64,000 bases of DNA from Epiperipatus broadwayi (GCA_028023455.1 JAQFVV010006198.1:33479979-33543978); one strand, 5' to 3'. Positions 10,855 to 21,615 are shown, counted from the stretch's first letter. The notes: a model not told the origin generated them from the sequence alone. Numbers and translations: made by a program.

Positions 10855-11255
10855 CAAATAATGGTGATCGTGTGATGTTTAGTGCTTATGGTGATTGTGG
10901 TTATTAAAGAACCAAAGATACCCAAATATATGGATGCTGAACTGAGTTCAGATCTATACGACTATACCAGATAATGAGCTTGAATTGAAAACATTATTGA
11001 GGTTTCATTTTGGACTCAAAGCTTTGTAGTTAGCTAATAAGGTAAAAGGTGGCTGCTTAAGAGTTGCATTAGATCCTAAGATGTAGGTGCAATGATCATC
11101 ACCGATGAAAGCCACAAGCTAGAAACCAGTCTGAGGATATTGGATGTGTAGGCACTAGATAGGGATTTTATACCTAAACCTACTTGCATCCATTGATTAT
11201 TCAGGCTTGCACTGAGTGGTGCTACTGTATGAAGAGTTTAACCTCTGTGTAAAAC
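10855..11255 (+). repeat. Family A repeat A5 with full M module
   Basis: The order is end module (GGTGATCGTGTGATGTTTAG), M module (GGTTATTAAAGAACCAAAGA ... GTTAGCTAATAAGG), ribozyme domain (about 11085-11150) and right end (GAGTTTAACCTCTGTGTAAA). The core is CCGAUGA with GAAACCAGUC, so one core base is changed. Confidence 0.75.
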
Positions 11256-11523
11256 TTTATTTAATCAATAAAAAACTGGAATATTTACTGGACTAGAAAT
11301 AGATACTATCATTATTTACTTAAAAACCAATGACAAATCAGTTCTCAGTATAAGTCCATGAAAATTATTTGATATAGATTATTTTCTCTCTACTAAATAT
11401 TATATAAATAAATTTTTAAAGCTGATTAAAATAAACTATAACAATTAAAAATACCACAAAGAGAATCCTAGAGTAAGATATATATATATTCGACATTTTG
11501 AAGATGTTATTTATTTATCTATT

Positions 11524-11531
11524 GAAAATTT
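11524..11531. repeat. 8-bp target-site duplication, left (Merlin)
   Basis: GAAAATTT, identical to 13318-13325. Confidence 0.8.
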
Positions 11532-13317
11532 GGTAATACAGCATCGATTGATCCACGCCATAAGATGGCACTGTTGCTAGTGAAAAACGAATAGATATAA
11601 CGTTACTGGGCTGATTTGATTATTATTTTATAATGTTATCATGTTTTTTTTTTTGTTGAATTTTTTTTTAATACGCTTTTTAAAACCTTTTTTTAAAAAA
11701 AAACTTGTTGTTTAACAAAATTGGATTATGGTCTTTTTTTTTTTAAAGTAACTTTTTTTTTTTTTTTCGCTTTTGATTACGGTCTTTTTTTTTTTTGCTT
11801 TTTTAAACAACTTTTATATAAATATATATTTTTGGGTTCATTTAACATGTTTTTATTCATAAAAACAACAATTACATCAAAAATTAATTTATATATTTTG
11901 AATAAATGATGGGTCTTTACATATTTTTGATGTCTTTTAAAAACAAACAAGAACAAAAATCGATAATTTGGTAACTAGAGTAAATGCATTTCATCTAAGA
12001 TGGCACAGAACACGTCTTTTTTTTCCTGATGTCTCCATAGAAATTCGGCTATGTAATTATCGACATTTTCTCTTCTTGTGCCTCGTGTTCTCTTGTTTCA
12101 CCACTTGAGACAACCCCAAAGACGTTCAATGTTCTGGGTATGCACGCCAGTGTCAGGGTCCACAAAATTATATTTGTGATTTACTGTTGAGTAGTGATAT
12201 CCAGAAGCCTCCAATGCACAAGTTGTGTATCCTTTCTAGCAATCAGAATAGATTGTGGAACCAGGCATGATGTTCTCATGGTGGACTGTCTAAGGATGTT
12301 GGCAGATCGGGAGGCTACAGGCACTACAAAACAATCACCTGTCTCATGACACCCCCCCAAAAAATCTATTGTTGTGGAAGGATTCTGCCCTGGTTGTTTG
12401 TCCGCCAACTGAACATCATCTCATCAACTTCCACTGTCATACCAGGACCACTGATTCAACAACATGGACCAGAGACAAGGCTTTCTTGACACAGTTCTCT
12501 AATAGCTATGGTCACCTGCCTTACTGCATTCTCACACATTTGTAATTCAGCTGCAATACACTTTACCGTGAGCTCATCCTGGCTCCAGTAATATATTAGC
12601 CATAACGCTTTCAAAAAAGACATTCATTCGGCAGCCCTCAAACCATGTTCCATGACAAATGGAACACCTTCGTTGACATTGCCATGATTCACATTCCATT
12701 TGACAGGGTTTACTACACCTTACTTTCATTAAACAACCACAAAGGCAGTTCTTCTGGGTGAGGAGAATATTTCTCTGTTGAAGAAAGACCACTGCATCTG
12801 TTTCTGTAGTAGGCAAATCTACAAATCGAAATGCCGGACCATCATCTGCCATTGAAATGTTTTGATCTCGAAAAAGTCTTGGAAAGTGCACGACTCGATC
12901 ATGAACTTTGCCAAATTGTGACTAATACTCCTCATTTCCTGAATTCTGACCCCTGACAATGAAACCAGGGGCATTTGAGAAATCGTTACAATTTTTACGA
13001 ATGAAAAAAAAAACATTGAAGCAAAAAAAAAAAAAATATGTTATAATATAGTTTTTGTCATTCAAAATACAGAAACCTTCACATCATATGCTGTACAATA
13101 GTTAAGAGTAATGTCTATAGAGAGTCATGCATACTCATTGCTAATAATGTTCAACATACTAGAGATGTTGGGGTAAGGGTGCACTTCAACATCTTAGCGG
13201 TTGAACAGTTTACAGGCCATACTGATCTATGAGCGGCCTTGTAAACAGCATATTTATGTGCTTTATGCATAGAAACAGCACCATCTTATGGTGTGGATCA
13301 ATTGATGCTGTATTACT
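11532..13317 (-). mobile_element. Merlin (IS1016-type) DNA transposon, dead full-length copy
   Basis: A 1786-bp element. The left end begins GGTAATACAGCATCGATTGA and the right end, reverse-complemented, reads AGTAATACAGCATCAATTGA. The terminal inverted repeats match over about 45 bp, including CCATAAGATGG. An exact 8-bp duplication GAAAATTT flanks the element, which is the length known for Merlin. A broken transposase reading on the minus strand fills 12000-12900. The first 350 bp (11632-11810) contain long T tracts. Superfamily assignment rests on the TIR/TSD pattern plus the ISXO2-like transposase residues. Confidence 0.88.
12000..12891 (-). pseudogene. Merlin/ISXO2-like transposase remnant
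   Basis: The protein would bind the element ends and catalyse cut-and-paste transposition with a DDE/D active site. Reading on the minus strand, the N-terminal part (12574-12891) has a cysteine-rich region (CLCGCL, then C...C, C..C) suited to zinc binding. Further on a VEVDEMMFS segment (near 12410-12435) carries the first acidic residue. Next, GGCHETGDCFVVPVASRSA (12300-12370) matches the family block normally read as a Gly-Gly-x-Asp-Arg-like strand. Finally FVDPDTGVHTQNIERLWG (12115-12175) is the family's conserved HTQNIE-W block. Stop codons and frame changes separate these blocks, so no functional enzyme is made from this copy. Confidence 0.85.
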
Positions 13318-13325
13318 GAAAATTT
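13318..13325. repeat. 8-bp target-site duplication, right (Merlin)
   Basis: GAAAATTT; see 11524-11531. Confidence 0.8.
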
Positions 13326-13605
13326 ATCAACTCAATATTGTTAAAAGTTTATAAGTTTAAATTAAATTTACAATTTTTTTTACTTTTCATAAATATTAAA
13401 TAATTAAATGATTTTAAAGCTAAGTAAAGAAATAGCTATTTGTAAGTTTATAAAATTAAAAATACTACACAGGAGTTCCTAGCTCTGAAAGATCAATATC
13501 AATAGATAATTAAATAATTTTAAATATGGATCTCCAATATTTTTAATATTTTATTAACATAGAGAAGAAAAATGAGGATAAATAATAGACATAATTATAT
13601 ATATA

Positions 13606-13822
13606 TACTAAATGCTTTTACTGAGCATTAGAATTGTCTCTTCAACCACAATTGAAGTTTTTATACTTAACTTGAAATAAAAGCACAGGGAGTTCAGAAA
13701 TTAGGAAGTGACTTAATTAATTTCTGGACTCCCTATGTTTTTATTTCAAATTAAATCTAAAAACCCCAATTGTGGTTGACGAAACATTTTTTTTAGTGCA
13801 TGGTCAATAAAAGCATTTAATA
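13606..13822. repeat. Foldback element, about 95-bp arms
   Basis: AAATGCTTTTACTGAGCA on the left pairs with the right end TGGTCAATAAAAGCATTT, and the inner arms include CCACAATTG, AATAAAAGCACAGGGAGT and their complements. The right arm contains GACGAAACAT, resembling the GAAAC box of family E. No ORF. Confidence 0.65.
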
Positions 13823-13959
13823 TAAAAAAAATATCTTATTAGTTTTTAGTACTGGCACAATAAATAAAAATGTAAAACTATATCAATCTTTAAATTGACT
13901 GGACACTTCTATAAGTCATAATGTATATCCTTATGTATATATCATATTTAGTATGTGTT

Positions 13960-13962
<3 letters not shown>

Positions 13963-14002
<40 letters not shown>

Positions 14003-14040
14003 GTAGTAGTAGTAGTAGTAACAACAACAACAACAACTAC
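13963..14040 (+). repeat. (AAT)n-(AGT)n-(AAC)n microsatellite
   Basis: Pure AAT units pass into AGT units and then AAC units, showing stepwise turnover of a trinucleotide array. Confidence 0.9.
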
Positions 14041-14044
14041 AATA

Positions 14045-15210
14045 AAAAGGAGTCAGAGAAGTAAAAGGAGGAGGAGAAAAAGAATAAATACTGATCTTGA
14101 ATTTATTAAATATCAATTTTAAAATCTAAAAATTTTATTAAATTAAAAGAAAAAATTGTTAAATCGCTCTATCGAGTTAATAAATAAATAAACAAACACA
14201 GATTTTTCAACTTCAATAAAAACATTTAAAATACAATTTATTTTGGTTATCTTTTCTTTTATTTAGACAGAAATACATCTTTTGCACAATTTTACTATCC
14301 TTCAAAAAACTAACAGACATGAAAAAGTAATGCACAAATAGCAATCAGTTAAAAAAAATCTTTATTTTTTATTATTAAATATTTATTTTCTAAGTACAAT
14401 GTATAAAATGAAATACATTTATACATATGAATATTTATTATATTAGCAATAAACATTAACACTTGTATATAAAGTCACATATTTATACACACCCATGAAT
14501 ATTCATATATATTGTTAAAAGGATGTTGCCTTGACAACAGTTTGAAATTGTTGATTGTTATTGATATTAGGATTGTATAAGTATTGACTGGTTTGTCATG
14601 ATATATATGTCAACCTTAGTATCACATAAGTATTAATATGATACATTTAAAATTGTAAAAAAAAAAAATTATATTTCTTCTAAAATTTAAAAAAATAAAG
14701 TAAAGTGAAGTACATTTATAGATATGAACACTAATTTTATTTGTAATAAACATTATTTATCTGCTTTAATAACGCAATATAAAATCTTTGTACACACACA
14801 CAAATGTATATCTTTTATTTTAAAAAGATCTACTCAACCTCAATCTTTAGACATATGTTCTGGAATATTAACTTTTGGCATATGCTCTGAAGTAAATATG
14901 AGGAAGTTTGAAACCAAAGAAATTCAAGATGTAACATGTTTTGATTTTTGTGAATTGTTATTGCTTTCTAATTTGCAATATACAAAATTGAATTATGCAA
15001 GATATAGATCATAAAAATAATTTGAAGCAGTTTGCATCATTCATTAATTCGAAATTTTATTTAATTACTAAAAAAAACTGAATATAGACTTCCAATGAAA
15101 GATACTACTTATTTACCTTCTACAGATGACAGATGGGTATTCAATTTAAATTCATGAAAATGCTTTTATATAGATAGTCTGAGGTATATTAATAATGTTT
15201 ATTGATCATT
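14045..15210. other. AT-rich DNA, nothing recognised
   Basis: Includes a 96-codon open frame at 14724-15014 with no recognisable domain; I do not support it as a gene. Confidence 0.4.
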
Positions 15211-15214
15211 CCTT

Positions 15215-15357
15215 AGAATAGAGATTATCCATTTAATGAATAAAATAGAAATTCATATAACACTACAATACTAGTCAAACACCAAAATTTGACTATAATT
15301 CTTACTCACCCATGGCTTCATCTATTGATAAATAAACCTTCTCAAGTGAAATTCAAC

Positions 15358-15389
<32 letters not shown>

Positions 15390-15552
15390 AAACAAAACAG
15401 TCTTCCCATCATTCATTTCAACAACCAATTTACTTTAACATCAAAGAATGTCTTCAAAAAATTTTTTTGAATCTGAGGCCATCAATCTCATGAAGATATT
15501 ATTTGATGTTAAAGGAAGTTGGTTGTTGAAATGAATGATGGAGAAAATGTTT

Positions 15553-15591
<39 letters not shown>

Positions 15592-15770
15592 AATGAATGA
15601 TGGAGAAAATGTTTTGTTTTGTATATATATATATATGTTGTACATTTAGTTGAATTTCACTTGAGATGGTCTATTTATTAATAGATGAAATCATGGTTGT
15701 TTAAGAATTATAGTAAAATTTTGTTGCTTGACTAGTATTGTAGTATTATATGAATTTCTATTTTATTTTT
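15215..15770. repeat. Large nested foldback element
   Basis: The outer arms (about 15238-15350 and 15646-15765) are reverse complements including AGAAATTCATATAACACTAC and GACTAGTATTGTAGTATTAT. A second, inner pair of arms (about 15400-15460 and 15490-15545) shares CATCATTCATTTCAACAACC. AT and AC dinucleotide runs sit between the arms at 15357-15388 and 15560-15640. Confidence 0.7.
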
Positions 15771-15799
15771 AATTGCTAGTAATGCATTAAGTATTTAAT

Positions 15800-15990
15800 A
15801 TTTAATGAATAATATTTCTGTAGTGTAATTTTCACTACACCACTCTCACACAAGATATCTAATGGTTTCTATCTACTTTTAACATCTTGTAAAGAGGTGT
15901 AATCATAAACATATGACCAAAGACGTGACAAAGATGAAACAGCATGCAATTGGCCCAGATCACATTTTCTTACACATATCTTTGCCATCA
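15800..15990 (-). repeat. Degenerate family B fragment, minus strand
   Basis: On the minus strand GTGATCTGGGCCAATTGCATGC and TTTCAT... then GGTCATATG resemble a family B stem I and core with deletions. The adjacent ACATCTTGTAAAGAGGTGTAA block matches 8090-8110 and 8440-8455. Confidence 0.45.
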
Positions 15991-16007
15991 TTCATATATA
16001 TATATAT

Positions 16008-16234
16008 ATGATCACTAGATGGAGCATTACCAATAGCTCCTAACAAGCTTTTGTTTACATAAACACCGAGAGTTTCTAGTCTCCCTACCCTTCACTGATG
16101 TGAGCCAACTAGCTTGAAACCAGCTGGTCTGGAGGTGGAGACAATGAAAGAGATATTGAATTCTATCTCTCTCGGCATTTATGTAATCAAAAGCTTGTTA
16201 GGAGCTATTGGTAAAGCTACATCTAGTGATCATA
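16008..16234 (+). repeat. Family C foldback element C3
   Basis: About 62-bp terminal inverted repeats (starting ATGATCACTAGATG and containing AATAGCTCCTAACAAGCTTT) flank a central hammerhead-like domain. The transcript would form a long hairpin with the ribozyme domain at its tip, as in A13. No coding capacity. Confidence 0.75.
16079..16142 (+). ncRNA. Hammerhead-like motif C3 with U at position 9
   Basis: CUGAUG is at 16095-16100 and is followed by U instead of the invariant A9. Stem II is GAGC-CAACUA-GCUU, GAAA is at 16116-16119, stem III is the palindrome CCAGCUGG ending in GUC (16127-16129). Stem I pairs CCUUCA/UGGAGG and, past an internal loop, GUCUCC/GGAGAC. The fold is well preserved, but A9U is expected to reduce or abolish cleavage. 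Confidence 0.6.
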
Positions 16235-16865
16235 AAATGCAAGCTAAAAGCAAGTTAAAAAATTTATAACTTGTTTTGTTTATATATATATATAGGAAAT
16301 TACTGTAGATTAATTGATAAGTGAATGGTGGAGTAAAATTACACTAGAAATATTAAATAGTCTGAGATATTAGAATTTTGAATTTAATTAAATATTAAAT
16401 AATTAATTTTTTTTTAAAGTCAAATAAAAAAACATTTTATTTGTAAACCTAAAACACTTAAAAATACTGCACAAAAGATTATAGAGAATATGAATCTGTT
16501 TTGATACTAATGCTATTTATCAGAAAAAAGTTTATCAATTCATATTTTTTTATCAGTTCCACCTTGTTAAATTTTCATAATTTTAATGTAAAATTAAAAT
16601 ATTTTTTCCTCCCATAAATATTAAACATTTTTTAAAGCTGAGAAAAGAAATTGAGTTATTGGAAACATTACAACAATTAAAAATATTGCACAGGGAAACT
16701 TCATCAAGTATTTACTGGTGAGTTGATTCTATGTAAATGAAAATCATTCACAATTCGTTTTTATTATTTCATAAATGAGTTTATTTTATTACATACATTA
16801 AAATTATGCATAACAAGTAAAACCAATATGTTTCAAGGTTTAAATTAGAACTCAATATGTTAATA
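16235..16865. other. AT-rich intergenic DNA, nothing recognised
   Basis: No repeat family, coding segment or RNA gene was identified in this stretch. Confidence 0.4.
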
Positions 16866-16869
16866 CCCT

Positions 16870-17125
16870 ATCAAACCCTATACAGTTGTACCACTAAGTG
16901 CAGTGCTTTCAGATCCAACGTTCCTCACTGATGAAAGCCACAAGCTAGAAACTAGTCTGGAAATATTAGATGAGTAGGCACTAGATAAAGATTTTATGCA
17001 CAAACTTTCTTGCATCCATTGATTACCAAGGCTTACACTGTGTGTCACTACTGTATGGATAGTTTGATGTTGCATTTACAGCTTATGTAAGCATAGGAAA
17101 TTATGATTATGTAGTGTTTTAGTGA
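16870..17125 (+). repeat. Family A repeat A6
   Basis: It lacks the M module and goes from the left end motif (TACAGTTGTACCACTAAGTG) directly into the ribozyme domain, then to the right end with TGCATCCATTGATTACC. Copies A6 and A13 show that the short foldback form exists without M. Confidence 0.75.
16912..16971 (+). ncRNA. Type I hammerhead ribozyme motif A6
   Basis: CUGAUGA (16928-16934), stem II AGC-CACAA-GCU, GAAA (16948-16951) and CUAGUC (16952-16957) are all intact. Stem I has lost pairs near the core (CCUCA against UGGAA) and the outer helix reads AUCCAA/UUAGAU. The core is complete; the flanking helix is weakened. Confidence 0.65.
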
Positions 17126-17555
17126 TTTTTAAACTTAATATATTACATTTAGTTAAGTCATTAATGTATTTTGTTCTGTAAGCATTATTTTTTTTGCATA
17201 TATGTCAACCTAAGTAATTAATTATATTACTTTTATTATTATATGGTGTTTATGATAAAAATATATATGCTAGAAAAGTAGCCACAAAGAACCAATACTT
17301 CTCCGAAAGCACTTCAAAGAGATACATTGAATAAAAAGACACTATTTATCATGCTTTTCATTTTCTAGGCAGTGAAAACTGAACTTATTTAAAATGTGCT
17401 TTTATTTAATTTATTTTGTTTTTGTTTTTTTTGTCTATCTAGTTTCTGATCTAATTGAAATTTTGCATACGTATGTGTTACCAATGGCAATACATTTTTA
17501 AAAAGATTTTGCAAGTAATTTTAGTAATAAATTTGACAAAAATTAAATTTTTTTA
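17126..17555. other. AT-rich intergenic DNA, nothing recognised
   Basis: No repeat family, coding segment or RNA gene was identified in this stretch. Confidence 0.4.
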
Positions 17556-17559
17556 ATTT

Positions 17560-18000
17560 CATAAGGGATGTGATGTGATACACTGTGGCTTCTTGTTCAG
17601 AGTCAGGAATCTCTCAGCCACAATGACCAGAGAAACCTGTTAGCCACCTTCCCTTTCCTTTCCATTCCCGACTCTTTTTCCCATATTCTTCACTATCCTG
17701 TTCCATCCCATTTCCATAACATAATCATTGTCAACTCCATAATCCCCCTTATCTTCTCCCAAACCAGCATAAAAAGCAAGAACCCACTTTCGGTACACTC
17801 ATTTTGTTTATATTTATTCTCCCACAACTTCATTATTTGTACCCTTTTTTGCTTATAAGCATTTACATTCAATCAACAGATGCCTACTATTTTCTATGCC
17901 TTTCTTACATAACTTGATGAGATGAGATAAGATGCACTGTGACTTCTTCTTTTTCGGAGTCAAGAATCTCTCATCTACCATGCCCAGATTCAATACTTTT
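17560..18000 (-). mobile_element. Two 3' ends of an unclassified LINE
   Basis: Minus-strand copies share the sequence seen at 26570-27430 (minus) and 31320-32170 (plus): GAGAGATTCCTGACTC followed by an ATCACATCACAT-like simple-repeat tail, and upstream a GGAATGGAAAGG-rich stretch. A second 3' end of the same family starts near 17918. Coding sequence is too decayed to read here; the family link comes from the copy at 31320. Confidence 0.6.
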
Positions 18001-18164
18001 CACACTATTGCCATCTAGTGGTATTAAATTGTATCTTCATTTTTAATTTTTGGAACTATATAAGCTAAAAAGTCAGAAAAAAAAGAACAAACAAAGATTT
18101 TTATTCACATAAATGCACTAAAGAATAAAAAATAAATTTTCTTCAATTTTTATAGTATTATTGG

Positions 18165-18275
18165 TATTATTTTTTTACTCATGTGTCATAGCATCAGCCA
18201 GGAAGTGAACTCACTAACCCGGGACAACTGCTTGTAAAGTAGCTGGACCTCTCGACCACCAATGCTTGACTATTC
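18165..18275 (-). repeat. SINE (family L, class II tRNA-like head), minus strand
   Basis: The minus strand reads AGCATTGGTGGTCGAGAGGTC (A-box region), then a CGGGTTAGTGAGTTCACTTCC B-box region, CTGATGCTATGACACATGAG and an A-rich tail. Same family as 23045-23153 and 45189-45298. Confidence 0.75.
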
Positions 18276-18950
18276 TGTGACCAAAAATAAAAGCACAAGG
18301 CAAAAAATCAAATAAGGTTCACTTCCTTATATTAACATCAATCTATTTGTCAAATAAATAAAGATTTGTCTTATGGATAGATTAGCAGTCATACAAGAAA
18401 ATAGACATTATTTGCAAGTTTATTTAAATGCTTTTTTGCTCCAAGATTTTATTTTTGATCACATGATATCAAAAATACTACGAAAGCTAAAGGAAATTTA
18501 TTAATTACTTTTCAGTGCATTTATGTAAAGAAAAAATGCTTTTTAAAAAATTTTTTTTATTTCATTATTATTTATTTTCTAGTTATAATTACTTAGATAT
18601 CTATTTATCAAATAATATGAATGACTAGTTAAATCCTACACTTACAAGGTTCACCTGAATTGAATTCAAATCCTTGATCATGAGCATTGTAAGCTGTGCT
18701 AGCAACTATAACACAATGCCATTTGAATGTGCATATGTTTATATAAGAATGTACATAGAATTGTGACACTGGACACAAATTTGAAATAACTCCATTATTT
18801 TTGATCATAAATGTGAGTACTTTCTTCTAAGGACAACTTAGAGGTTTTTAAAAAAAATACATAACATGATTTTAAATATTTGGATATATAAAAAAAATAA
18901 TAATTGAAATCAGGCATTCTTCATATGACAGGAGCTTAATGATAAATCTA
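18276..18950. other. AT-rich DNA; possible old tRNA-like SINE fragment
   Basis: On the minus strand near 18650-18735, GTTATAGTTGCTAGCACAGC and GATTTGAATTC resemble A- and B-boxes. Nothing else was recognised. Confidence 0.3.
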
Positions 18951-19044
18951 GGGGATTCAAACTCAGATATTCAAGCACCCTTTGACTATCCACACTATCT
19001 CATACCACTGATACACATGACCACACACATGTAGAATAGATAAA

Positions 19045-19109
19045 TAATCACCAATATATGTATTTCATGCTGAACCAGCATTCATGAGTTGGTCCAGATT
19101 ATCATCTCC

Positions 19110-19110
<1 letters not shown>
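19045..19110 (-). ncRNA. Degraded hammerhead in palindrome, left arm
   Basis: The minus strand reads CUCAUGA in place of CUGAUGA, with GAAA intact and stem I CCAA/UUGG plus UAAUC/GAUUA kept. Confidence 0.5.
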
Positions 19111-19143
<33 letters not shown>

Positions 19144-19487
19144 ATCAGTGCTCAGTTTATATTAAGATAACAAATCATATTTTAATGGACAGATTTCAAT
19201 CCACTCCAACCTCTAACTCTTCAACCCTCCATACTACTGAAAATCTGATAATGGAAAGTCCCAATCTCATACTGATGCCAATATTATTGTTTTGCCCATA
19301 TGACTTGAGTGAGCATAACAATAATATTGGTATCAGTATGAGATTTGGGCTTTCCATCATCAGATTTTCAGTAGTAGGGATGGTTGAAGAGTTGGAGGTT
19401 GGAGTGGATTGAAGCCTGTTCATTAAAATATGAAGATTTGATATCTTAATATAAACTGAGCACTGATTATATATATATGTATGGGAG

Positions 19488-19546
19488 GTGATAATCTGGA
19501 CCAACTGATGAGTGCTAGTTCAGCATAAAATATGTATATTGGTGAT
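19488..19546 (+). ncRNA. Degraded hammerhead in palindrome, right arm
   Basis: CUGAUGA is intact, but GAAA has become AAAA (loss of G12). Stem I and the UAUGUAUA stem III are preserved. The two arms carry different disabling mutations. Confidence 0.5.
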
Positions 19547-19892
19547 TATATATCTTTTCTACATGTGTGTGGTCATGTGTATCAGTTGTATGAGATAATG
19601 TGAATAGTTGAAGGTTGCTTGAAAGTCTGAGTTCAAATCTCATATATTTATATAAAAAATGCAAACTTTCATTGTGTATACACGCAAAAATATTATTCAC
19701 ATATTTTTATTCTTTTCAATATTAATTAAAAACTTAATTATTAAAAATATTATTTTAAATTAGATATTAATAATAATGTTATACCAAACAAAAAATATCC
19801 TATTACTCATCAATGAAAGAATGTAAGCAAATATTAATTTTTTTTTTTTTTGCATTTTTTTTTTTTGGTCATAATTCAGTAGTTGTTTTTAT

Positions 19893-20000
19893 GCTCTGTA
19901 CAGTTTGGCACAGTGGTAGAGCATCCAACTTGGGGAGCAGGAGCTCCCATGATTGATTTTGGCTGGTATTTGAACTTATGAACTCTCAAACAATAAAGTC
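19893..20000 (+). repeat. SINE (family S1, tRNA-derived head)
   Basis: A-box TGGCACAGTGGTAGAGCATCC and B-box-like CATGATTGATTTTGG, then the family 3' sequence ATTTGAACTTATGAACTC and an A-rich end. Confidence 0.75.
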
Positions 20001-20100
20001 ACCAGCCCTTTTTTTATTGTTTTTATTTATGATTTATTTTAATTATAAATTTTGTGAAATTAAAAAAAAGTAATTATTAAATGAAATAATAATTAAAATG

Positions 20101-20200
20101 CACAGAGGCTAAACTCTCCATACGGTAGTGCCACTCAGTGCAAGCCAGAATAATCAATAGATGCAAGAAGGTGATCATGTGATGTTTAGTGGTTTAATAA
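20101..20200 (-). repeat. Family A end-module fragment A7
   Basis: The left end module (CATACGGTAGTGCCACTCAG ... AATCAATAGATGCAAGAAGG) joins directly to the other terminus (GGTGATCATGTGATGTTTAG). The ribozyme domain has been deleted. Confidence 0.7.
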
Positions 20201-20216
20201 TGGAAATGATTAGTAG

Positions 20217-20345
20217 CAATGCATGGTCTGGCACAGTTGGTAGAGTATCCGACTTGGAATCAGAAGAACTCAGGTTCAATTCTAATACTCGCAGGTCCGG
20301 CATTCGGACTTTGTATGAACTCCTGAGCCATAAAGACATATGTAT
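20217..20345 (+). repeat. SINE (family S1)
   Basis: A-box TGGCACAGTTGGTAGAGTAT and B-box CAGGTTCAATTCTAATAC are clear. The 3' part (GGCATTCGGACTTTGTATGA, ACTCCTGAGC) matches other S1 copies. One of the best-preserved S1 copies. Confidence 0.8.
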
Positions 20346-21030
20346 ATATAATTTTTATACCAGTCAGATTTCAACTAAATTACCTCCATTCCACAAGATT
20401 TGGTGCCATGACAGAATAATAGATTCTGATGTTCACGGACCATAGATTGTGGCCAATTCCATTACTACCAGTATTCAAACATCTTATAAACTCCTGAATG
20501 ATAAACAATTTTGATTATCATTATCTTTAATTTTTCAATTATATTTCATAATCCAGGCCACACAGGGGTAGCTCTATATAGATCAAAGCTTTCATTGCCT
20601 TTATTATTTAAATTACTCATGATCTAACAAAAATACAAAAATTGGCTATAAGGAAGTGATTAGCAAGGGAACCAGCATGTCTCTGTGAAAAAATGACTGA
20701 TGACTGGTTTTTTTATCCAAGCCTCCCACAGTGTGATCTCTAAATTAAGGCATCTGTTGTGTAAGACATAGTTTAGTTATTCACCACAAAGTCTTTAAGG
20801 TGATAGCATGTCTGGATCATGATTTATGGCATGGAATTTGACACTGTGCTTCATGTTTTAACCCGCAATAGAGTAACAGCAATAACATGACATTTTGTTT
20901 TAAATAAAAAAAAAACGGTTACCGAAATGTTTAAAATAATTAAAACTATATAAGGTAATGAAGCCATAGGTTGCAAGAATGTGTTCATGCGGTTTGAAAA
21001 ATTTCATGATGGCAGTTGAGAAACATTGAA
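20346..21030. other. AT-rich intergenic DNA, nothing recognised
   Basis: No repeat family, coding segment or RNA gene was identified in this stretch. Confidence 0.4.
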
Positions 21031-21182
21031 GATGATAATCAATAAAACAAGTCATGTATAGTGTGGCATTGTTTTTATTAGCTCGTATTTATAAATATGT
21101 AATATAGGGGGCGTACCAATAGCTCAAACAAGCTCTTAATTGGTAAGTGCAGTAAGAGAAAATATTTAAAATCTCTATCTAG

Positions 21183-21250
21183 AACATTCCCATTTCCAGA
21201 CCAATTGGTTTCAAGTTTTTGGCTCATCTCAGGGAGGAGCTAGAATATTC
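21183..21250 (-). ncRNA. Hammerhead-like motif C1-left
   Basis: The minus strand carries CUGAGAUGAGCC where CUGANGA is expected, a weak stem II, GAAACCAAUUGGUC (palindromic stem III with GUC) and outer stem I GAAUAUUC/GAACAUUC. The core is irregular. Confidence 0.45.
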
Positions 21251-21457
21251 AGACCCTAAATTTAAAATATCAACTCAAAACCCAGCACTTATTCAATATA
21301 CGATAGATCTGAATTTGGTTCAGTCTTATATAGCTATTTAAGTTAGATAGCCGGAGTTAAAGACATTTTCATGTCCGAAAATTTCACAGTCTCTACTTAA
21401 ATATTACATATTAAATAAGTGCTGGTGTTTAAAGTTGATATATTAGATCTAGTGTCT

Positions 21458-21526
21458 GAATATTCTAGCCCCTCATTGAGGTGAGCCAAAAGCTTGAAAC
21501 TAATTGATCTGGGGATAGAAATGGTC
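21458..21526 (+). ncRNA. Hammerhead-like motif C1-right
   Basis: UUGAGGU (C3U and A9U), stem II GAGC-CAAAA-GCUU, then GAAACUAAUUGAUC with stem III CUAAUUGA largely palindromic, and a UGGGGA stem I strand. Family fold kept, core bases changed. Confidence 0.45.
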
Positions 21527-21615
21527 TAGATAGAGATCTTAAATATTTTTTCTCTTACCGCACTTACCAATTAAGAGGTTGCTTGAGCTATTGGTTCACT
21601 CCCTATATTATATAT

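Larger units (their letters stand above)
18953..19645. repeat. 690-bp palindrome made of two inverted family B2 copies
   Basis: The left arm (18953-19298) and right arm (19315-19645) are near reverse complements, separated by a very short centre. Each arm holds a full B2 order: hairpin module, ribozyme core, tRNA-like A-box (TATCAGTGGTATGAG on the minus strand of the left arm) and B-box (GAGTTTGAATCCC). The similar 100-residue reading frames found on both strands here are a by-product of the palindrome and not genes. Confidence 0.85.
21039..21615. repeat. Family C foldback element C1 with two ribozyme-like cores
   Basis: Terminal repeats (AATATAGGGGGCGTACCAAT on the left, TATTGGTTCACTCCCTATAT on the right) enclose two arms. 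The left core (21183-21250) is on the minus strand and the right core (21458-21526) on the plus strand. The internal part (21270-21440) is itself an inverted repeat around AGCACTTATT/AATAAGTGCT. C2 at 38748 repeats the left half. Confidence 0.75.

Noticed and set aside
14724-15014. 96-residue plus-strand frame as a host gene
   Set aside because: No recognisable domain, AT-driven composition, no splice or promoter context.
19089-19504. Two similar 100-residue frames on opposite strands
   Set aside because: They arise because the region is a palindrome of family B2; the frames lie over ribozyme and hairpin modules.
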